From positions 11,296,413 to 11,360,412 of the forward strand of contig NC_057923.1 of NCBI RefSeq assembly GCF_018873765.1: 64,000 nt of DNA, written 5' to 3'. The position numbers and the translations under genes are program-made. Origin of the DNA: Telopea speciosissima. Taxonomy: Eukaryota > Streptophyta > Magnoliopsida > Proteales > Proteaceae. The notes below the pieces were generated by a model. The model ran no database searches, was not told the origin of the DNA, and saw nothing but the letters and a program-made list of their open reading frames with translations. How positions within the stretch are numbered: the first letter of the stretch is position 1; the number at the start of each line of letters is the position of its first letter. This document shows, piece by piece, positions 56,864-64,000 of the stretch.

Positions 56864-57544
56864 TTAGGATGTCAATTGGGTACGGAACCTGATATTCGGT
56901 TCAAATCTGGTTCAATTCCAAGCAGTGGCAGTGGGATCCAGATCCGGACCAAGTCTGGAATGATTCTAGAATTGAATACTCTATCCGTTCTTGGACGGTT
57001 CCGGTTCTGATCTAGTTACAATCTGGTTCTTGTATTCGGTTCTTATCTGGTTATTACATCTGGTTACTATATCAAATTTAAATTCGATTATGTCATTCGA
57101 TTCTCATTCGATTATGATATTCACGAGACAAATTAATGTTTGCTTCTCCATAAGAAACTTATAAGAAACCACTCAATTGACACCCTTAGTCTGCGGCAAA
57201 TCCTTTGTTTGCAATTTGCTTACCTCAGGAAAGATGAAGCGATAAAAACTAAAGAGAAAGAAATGAGAATTGAAGGGTTAAGTTAACCACGTAACCGTCA
57301 ACTAGAGTCTTTTAAACCTAATAAAATATTAAAATTTTATGTTAATTTTTAAGGCAAGTATTCGGCCCGAATCCGGATAGATCCGTCGGATAGGAAGGTA
57401 GATATGGATCCGATCCGAACCAAATTATAAAGACATTTTCAGATCCAAGACTTAACCATATTAAATTCGGTCCGAATCGAAACCAGGTCTTTGGTCTGAA
57501 TCTGGATTTGGTACTTGGTTACTGGTTACTTATTGACACCCTTA
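56864..57544. mobile_element. hAT-like element(s), TAGGATGTCAATTGGG ends
   Basis: Left end TAGGATGTCAATTGGG at 56864; right-type ends occur twice, CAATTGACACCCTTA near 57187 and TTATTGACACCCTTA at 57544, so two nested or adjoining members are possible. The interior is rich in GGTTCNNATCTGG and ATCCGGA motifs. No clean 8-bp duplication is visible. Confidence 0.6.
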
Positions 57545-58042
57545 CAGCCGTGTTTTAAAAATAAATTGAAAGTGACATCATAATCATGCACTTTTTTTTA
57601 GTACACATGAAAATGACATTATTATCCTTATTGAAAAAAATTGTGTCAAACCGAAAGGGCAAAAATTACAGTTACAAATTATTTGACACCTTGAGGGGTG
57701 TCAATAAAAAATTCCCATTACATAATGAGTATATATAACTTAACACATTCTTTCCATTAATTAATGAGTTGTTTCATGCCTATCCTTCCTCCAATTGTAG
57801 AGCTTTTTAACGAGTAAAGTCTCCAATAAGAGTAAAGGTTCTTTGAGCAAGCAGCATAGGAGGAATGTACCACTGAGGTGAAATAAAACGAAATCGTATA
57901 TAGGAGGGCAGCAAGATCATTTCATGCAAGAAGGAGATGGACATAGAGGTACTAACATACCCTGCCCTGGCAACAAGATGCATCCATATTTAAGATACAA
58001 ATATGGATGAAATCATGAAATCCACTGGCCATATACATCTCT
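57545..58042. other. Non-coding intergenic DNA downstream of FDH
   Basis: AT-rich; a TTGACACC...GGGGTGTCAA palindrome occurs at about 57681-57702. No gene was seen. Confidence 0.4.
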
Positions 58043-58278
58043 GCCCCAACCTTTTACATTTCTCAATAATGCCATATATAAGAGAGTTGCTGTTTATGCT
58101 CAAAGGGCAAACAAAAACTGTAGCAAACTTCATATCACAATAGTTTCTACTCAACTAGAAGCCCCAACCTTTTACATTTCTCAATAATGCCATATATAAG
58201 AGAGTTGCTGTTTATGCTCAAAGGGCAAATAAAAACTGTAGCAAACTTCATATCACAATAGTTTCTACTCAACTAGAA
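58043..58278. repeat. 118-bp tandem duplication at the FDH 3' end
   Basis: 58043-58160 and 58161-58278 appear to differ at one base (CAAACAAAAACTG vs CAAATAAAAACTG). The pair ends 30 bp downstream of the formate dehydrogenase stop codon, so it probably lies in its 3' untranslated region. Confidence 0.95.
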
Positions 58279-58308
58279 GGCTATTCGCATGTTCGAGGAA
58301 ATACAGAA

Positions 58309-61300
58309 TCAGAGATACTGGCTGGCAATTTTACCCTCCTTAACAATGTAATTTTGTGCTGGGAACTCTTCTCCCTTGAAGTACCTATCCAGCATGTCCT
58401 TAGTTCCAGCTGCATATCGCAACTGCACCAATTACCCATTTTCTTTCACATATCAGGATATAAATGAAACAGTAAGAGGAAATAAAAGAATCAAAGGTGG
58501 ACTGATATGGGAAAACGTTCAAGATTTTAGATACTTGAGCATCAATTGTGGTGCCAGAAACATGAGGAGTCATTGCCTGGTTTGGCATGTATCGCCATGG
58601 ATGATCCCTGGGAGCTGGTTGCGGATACCACACATCACCGCTATAACCTAAAATATCCATTAAAAAAAACATTAATTATGGGAATAAGGACATGAAAATC
58701 CTTTAGTAGTCTCCTGGCCACTCAAATAACAATCTTTCAAAAGAATTTGACCAACTGGAACAAACAAAAATGTGACCAATGAACTTAAAAACAGGGGCAT
58801 AATGCTCTAGATGCATTCCCCTTCAACTTAAAATGGAAAGAGGGGGGGGGGGGTCACCAAATTAGCTAAGATGTCTTTAAGTAAGTGAGTAATCTCTCCT
58901 CTAGTTTGCTCTTCATTAAGCTGTTTTGTCAGATGTAAATCCAGGAAATGCAAATCTTTCAAATTACCTCCAATTTGCCCACTAGAGCATGCATCAACAA
59001 CTGCTTGAGTATCCATGATTGCCCCTCGAGCATTATTCACGATTAGAACTCCCTTCTTCAACTTTGCAATCCTTTCTTTGTCAAACATCCCTCTGATACA
59101 TAAGAACAAAAATCTAAGTTATCCAAGTAACAAGATATGCACATTGTCTATGGCAAAGAAAAATGAAAGAATAATTTTTTTTCCCCTCGCAGTTTGAGCA
59201 AGTATAATGATATGATAAATCATGAACTATTATACAAAACACTTCTGAGGCTCCAAAACTGTCTATTGTCAGCCAGCAGTTTTTCAACTGTTTTCATATA
59301 GCAAGTACACATTTAGTAAAGCAAAGAGGAATCAATGGACTTTGTTCTCGTTTGCTTCCTATTGGAGGGTGCGGAAAGAGGAGAGCAGTAGGATTAGGAC
59401 ATTAGTACACATATCAATTTCTGAGAACAAAATGGTTCAGCATCTGTCCACCTCCAACTCATGTGGGTATTGACTAAAGCAGTTTAAGGACATCATTGTT
59501 CTCTTTTTTCTTTTTTTTGGGGGGGGGGGTGGTTAGGAGACTGGGAGGAGTTTGATCCTCAATGATGCATGTTTTACATTGTCTTAAAGGGCTAATCATC
59601 CCCTATTTTGATGGTCATGTCTCCCCTCTCTTTCAAAAAATTTCAACTTAGTCATCAAAGAAGAGAACCAATAGAGACTACACATGCAATCAGCTAGCAT
59701 TAATTTCTGGATAAGAAACAATTGATCATTAGAAAGATAATTACAGGCTCAGAAGCTTGCTCTAATTAATGGGTTGTCATAAAAAATAAAAAATAAAAGT
59801 GTTTTTCACATGTCCATAATATGCTCACCTATCAAGATCAACAGTGATGAATCAGCTTCTGTATGAGTCAATGCCTAAAGAATATGCACATCAAATGATG
59901 CTAAATTGATGAAAATATCAATCAAATATTTTTTCTGTTAAGATTCATTGAACTATTTGCTGGATGCCCATTGCTAACACAGGTCTTAATCAAATAAATA
60001 ATAATAGTAAAATATTACAGGAATAAAAGGGGAAAGGGGAACTAATCAATAGTCAATAAATGTTTATTTGTTCAAAACACATTCAGAAAAAAATAATTTG
60101 AATAAAAGAGGAATCCTAGGTACAAGATGAAATCCAAACCTTGTTTTCTCCGTAAGAGGCATGTTGATAACAATTATGTCACACTTTGGAAGCATTGCAT
60201 CAAGATCCTCCTCAAACTTTGCCCCTGTCTGAGCCTCCATTTCCGGCTCCATCTTGAGCCGATCATGATAGAGGAGATTACAGTTGAAGGGCTTCAACCG
60301 TTGGAGTAAAAGCTTACCAATGCGTCCTGCACCTACAGTTCCTACTGTCTTCCCCTCAAGATCATATGCTCTATGAGCAATAGCAGCAACTTTCCAATCC
60401 CCATTAATCACTTGATGGTAACCAGGTAGGAAATTTCGTACAAGGATGAGGATTCTCATAAGCTCATCTTCTGCAACTGAAACAACATTACTTCCAGTGA
60501 CTTCAGCAACTGTTAGTCCAGCATCAGCTGCAGCTTTCAGGTCAATGTGATCAGAGCCGATTCCGGCTGTTAAAAGAAGTTGTAAATTTTTGGCTTTCTT
60601 AATCCTCTCTGCCGTAACATATGCCGGGTGGAAAGGGGTTGATATCAGAACATGAAGATCAGGAATATGTTTTTCAAGTTCTGCATCAGCAAATAATCAA
60701 TTAGGAAGGAAGAAAAATATTCAAAAGCATTGCATCTTAAAATTATTAAGAATCATTATCAGAGGGTTCCCCTCAGGCAGCAAATATAATGTATACTAAC
60801 CACAATTAGGGCCTTCTTTGTCATCGGTGACAATATACTGATGGCCTTGTGATTCCAGCCACTCTCGTATGCCCAAGGCATTCTCCACACAACCCAAAAA
60901 GTTGGGATTCGATGAGGCATACTCGTTAGCCTTGTAAAACACCCCAACTATCTTCTTGCTCCCTGGAGATGCCTGTATTACAACATTTTGAAGGAACAAT
61001 AAATATGAATCAGTTTTAGTAGATCTGATGCAATAAGTTCTTGAATCATTTGTAAGAGGAACAACTGTAGCCGAATGGCATAGCAATTTCTACACGCTGA
61101 CTATATTAAAAAAAATAAATAATAAATAAATAAAAAACTAGCTACCGCTGGGAGTGAAAGAAAATAGGGGAATTAGGGAAAGAAATGTATGAAAATGGAG
61201 AAAAACAGATGCAGGAACAAACAAAAAGACCATTTTCACCCGCCATCAGACCTCCTTGAGCAATTTTAGTTTCATCGCCTCCAAATCTATGACTCAAACT

Positions 61301-61698
61301 AATAACAGATAAAAGGAACATTTTTTGAGTAATTTATGCTTGAGAGCCGATTGGCCGAAGAGAAAAAAAAAGCACCAATCGATGCGTACACCCATGCAAT
61401 ACATCGACGCCAACAGGGGAAGGTAAAAAACAGGAAATGCAGTTCAAGGGTTTGGAGGATAACTACTGAAATTCATTCGAGAACAAAAGCCAAATCATGG
61501 GTAGAAAAATAGCAATTGAACTGAATTGTGTTAGAAAATTCGAACAATAACTTCACAGTGATGAAAAATCAAAGAAAAAACAGGAGTTGCAGAAAGGTAT
61601 TTACATACATGGAGTGATCTGGAGATAGGTAATGGTTCTACAACCCCGGAACCATAAACGGTTCTAATTACAGACGCAGCAGCCCTCTTCATTGCCAT
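58309..61698 (-). CDS. FDH: NAD-dependent formate dehydrogenase, mitochondrial, 384 aa
   Basis: Oxidises formate to CO2 with reduction of NAD+ in the mitochondrial matrix; plant FDH is commonly stress-responsive. Six exons on the minus strand: 61698-61609, 60972-60801, 60680-60140, 59092-58968, 58647-58535, 58422-58309; all junctions GT-AG with matching phases, total 1155 nt including TGA. Residues 1-30 are a Ser/Arg/Ala-rich presequence ([20 protein letters not shown]). The body starts with [23 protein letters not shown] binding: GAGRIG (204-209) and Asp227 in LLYHDR. Catalytic-type residues: Arg290 in NNARGAIM and His338 in TPHVSGTT, matching the Arg/His pair of bacterial FDH. The C-terminus ([20 protein letters not shown], ending ASQYL) is typical. 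Length is normal for plant FDH (about 380 aa). No break was seen. Confidence 0.97.
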
Positions 61699-61802
61699 TC
61701 CTTAATCAATCTCTCTCTCTCTGAAGTAGAAGAAGAAGAAGAAGAAGACGAAGTAGTAGTGATCAGTGGATATGGTTTGGAGAACTCAACGAGGCTCTGA
61801 AT

Positions 61803-61813
61803 GTATTTATAAA
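61803..61813 (-). promoter_or_regulatory. TATA box of FDH
   Basis: Minus-strand TTTATAAATAC about 105 nt upstream of the start codon. The leader between has a CTT trinucleotide repeat (61727-61750). Confidence 0.65.
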
Positions 61814-62072
61814 GACGAAAGACAATGACGGAAATTAGCGATTCATGAACTAAACCGAGACCCGGTCCCCCTTAATGGCGTGCTACGGTTTGCTTAGTTC
61901 ACATAACGAGTCACATGGTCGAGAAAGGTATCTAGGATGATTTTTTATGGGTTTTTGACAAATGCCCCCCTGAAAATGCCCATTTGTTCAAATGCCCTCC
62001 TACAATTTTTCTAATTGCAAATTTCCCTCTAGTTTCAAAACTTTATAGCACTTTAGTCCCTGCCATTAATTT

Positions 62073-64000
62073 GAAACATTAAATGTTAGTTTCAGGGTCT
62101 CTAATGACCAAAATGTCCTTTTGATAAAAACCCACCAAAATTTAAAAATAAAATGATCAAAACACCCTCATCTTCTCCAAATGGTTTAGGGTTTGAAACT
62201 GAAAATCAAACTCTAAACCATTTGAGGAAAATGCACCTTAAAATCAAACCTCCAAAATTGGAGTTGCAATTTAATTTAACTAGATAGCAGTTCTGCCAGT
62301 ACACATATAAATAGATTGGAAAGATTAAAGAACAATCTGCATTCCCATGTCAGAGCAGACTCACAAAGAGAATAAATTTACATGGTGTGAAGGCTGAAAG
62401 CTTCACAAGACACAAGGACTGCCAAGTTGTAAGAGAAACAAACAAGAACGAGAAGAAAGAAAAAGCAAAAAAGATAAGGAATGTCAAAAACAAGGTTCTA
62501 AAACTCGGGTTTCGACTAGGTTTCGATCAGCCAGAAAACAAGTTTGTCTCGGTTTCAACCATATCTCGGTCGAAACTTGGGACTTTTTTCAGGCTAACTC
62601 AAACTTTGATTTCGAGGTCCATAAGTTGTTTTTTTTTCCTGATTCTTGTGTGCTACCTATTTTTTACATTTTAAATTCAATCCATGCATTAGTTTCACAT
62701 AAATAACACTAAAAATATTACTTGTGGCTTTGATCCAAGTTTGACATTGTATATTGTTCTTGGACATGGTATCAAATAAAGTTTGATCAAAACATAACTC
62801 CTTCAATATAAATGAGATTTAAACAATCTTGGATTTGTTAGAAAGCTTTGTTTTGATAGCTTTTCAATAAGTCGAAAATTGCTTAAATCTGATTTATATT
62901 GAAGGAGTTATGTGCCGGTCAAACTTAATTTGGTGTGCACGAATGTTGTCAAAATTACTCTAAATGAAACATTTTTTTGGACATCAAAACAAATGAATAT
63001 TTTACTGCACTTTTAGTTTTCAGCAATGTTTTACCATATTAATTTATGAAATTTTTAGATTTGAGAAAAACTCCAGCATTAGAAAGTTGAAAATTGCACG
63101 TACTGTCGAAAATCCAGTTTTTGTTTTTGAACTGGTGGGTTATTTTTTTTTTTTCTTTTAGAATTTGATTTTTTAAATATTTTTATTGGATTCAAATAGG
63201 GGGTATTTGCATATTTATGAATATCTTAAGTAAATGAAATACAAATACAAAAATATTTACTTAAATGATATTAAACATAACTAAGTGTCAGTCCTGGTTT
63301 CTGGTATAAATACCTGTCTGTCCTAGTTTCGAACCAAGTTTCTCCTACTTTTCATAGACATATATGTCGAAACCATCGAAATATGATCGAATCCAGGGAT
63401 TTTATAAAATTTCCCTTCAACTCTTCTCGAAAACCTGGGAAACCGAGTTAACTCGGTGGTTTCGACAAGTTTCGATCGAGTTTTTGTTTCATGGTCAAAA
63501 AACCTATACAGTTTAGCTAAGCCAAAGAGTTCCTATCATTGCTACAAAAATTAGAAGTGGGATGAGATGTAGGTGAAATAAAACGAGGAGATTGCCTGTA
63601 ACCTGATGGGGGTGGGGGGAAACTTCGGGGAGAGGTCTACAATTTCTAGAGCTTGTACCCTCAGTTGCATAGGATAGTCTGTAATGCACCCAATTCTCGG
63701 ACCTGCTCCAGTAGATCATTTTAGTGAAAGTTTTTTTTTTTTTTGATAGGTATCATTTTAGTAAAAGTTGATTCCTCAATTAAATTGCAACTTCAATTTT
63801 AGAGGTTTGATTTTCAATTTTGGAGGTTTGATTTTAGGGTTCATCTTCCCCAAATGGCTTAGGGTTTGATTTTAGTTTCAAACCCTAAACCATTTGGAGA
63901 AGATGAGGGTATTTTGATCATTTTATTTTTAAATTTTGATGGGTTTTTATCGGAAGGATATTTTGATCATTAGATACCTTGAAACTAAATCTAATGTTCC
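62073..64000. mobile_element. Long-inverted-repeat element, right end outside the window
   Basis: 62073-62281 and 63777-64000 are inverted copies: GATAAAAACCCACCAAAATT faces its near-complement in AAATTTTGATGGGTTTTTAT, and TCATCTTCTCCAAATGGTTT faces AAACCATTTGGAGAAGATGA. The left side continues outward through GGGTTTTTGACAAATGCCCC near 61949, a style typical of plant Mutator-like ends. The interior has no recognised gene. Confidence 0.7.
62781..62925. repeat. Internal hairpin in the 62-64 kb element
   Basis: GTTTGATCAAAACATAACTC and CTTCAATATAAAT (62781-62812) face ATTTATATTGAAGGAGTTAT and GTCAAAC (62893-62925), about 40-bp arms with an approximately 60-bp loop. Confidence 0.75.

Noticed and set aside
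58828..59109. Minus-strand 93-codon frame including FDH exon 4
   Set aside because: Only 59092-58968 is exon; the rest is intron read-through and contradicts the conserved GGYSGDVW junction.

Overview
This is nuclear DNA of a flowering plant, probably a non-grass. Genes are split by GT-AG introns, proteins are of land-plant families, AT-rich single-copy DNA alternates with dense transposon debris, and plant-type Copia, Ty3/Gypsy, Mutator-like and many small inverted-repeat elements occur. The species cannot be fixed from the sequence.

Four genes have complete reading frames that I could rebuild exon by exon: a small bHLH transcription factor (+ strand, 22625-23355, 180 aa), a secreted BURP-domain / polygalacturonase non-catalytic-subunit protein (- strand, 32010-34006, 632 aa), a single-domain OB-fold nucleic-acid-binding protein (- strand, 48507-52977, 137 aa, split by a 4.06-kb intron) and mitochondrial NAD-dependent formate dehydrogenase (- strand, 58309-61698, six exons, 384 aa). 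A fifth, a NUCLEAR FUSION DEFECTIVE 6-like gene (- strand, 1303-1671), has recognisable exons but an in-frame stop. They share no obvious pathway; this is ordinary plant gene scatter.

Layout: 1-461 Copia remnant; 1.3-1.7 kb NFD6-like gene; 2.65-17.7 kb and 18.55-21.2 kb two tandem copies of one segment, the first enlarged by transposons including an 11.3-kb Ty3/Gypsy element (4708-16023) with LTRs, a 5-bp target duplication, primer site, polypurine tract, decayed gag-pol, a 33-bp minisatellite and a decayed antisense ORF; 22.5-23.4 kb bHLH gene; 24-31.7 kb non-coding DNA full of hAT-like and foldback elements; 32-34.1 kb BURP gene; 34.1-45.6 kb gene-free repeats; 45.7-47.5 kb a candidate Pack-MULE with an F-box/kelch fragment; 48.5-53.7 kb OB-fold gene; 54.4-56.0 kb Copia 3' half with LTR; 58-61.8 kb formate dehydrogenase; 62.0-64.0 kb a long-inverted-repeat element cut by the window end.

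The most informative structure is the pair of tandem copies. Each serves as an empty-site control for insertions in the other, so the insertion order can be read directly. A family of elements with TAGGGGTGTCAA-like ends and 8-bp target duplications recurs through the window and is probably its most active non-autonomous transposon. I found no RNA gene, CRISPR array or clearly new enzymatic system.
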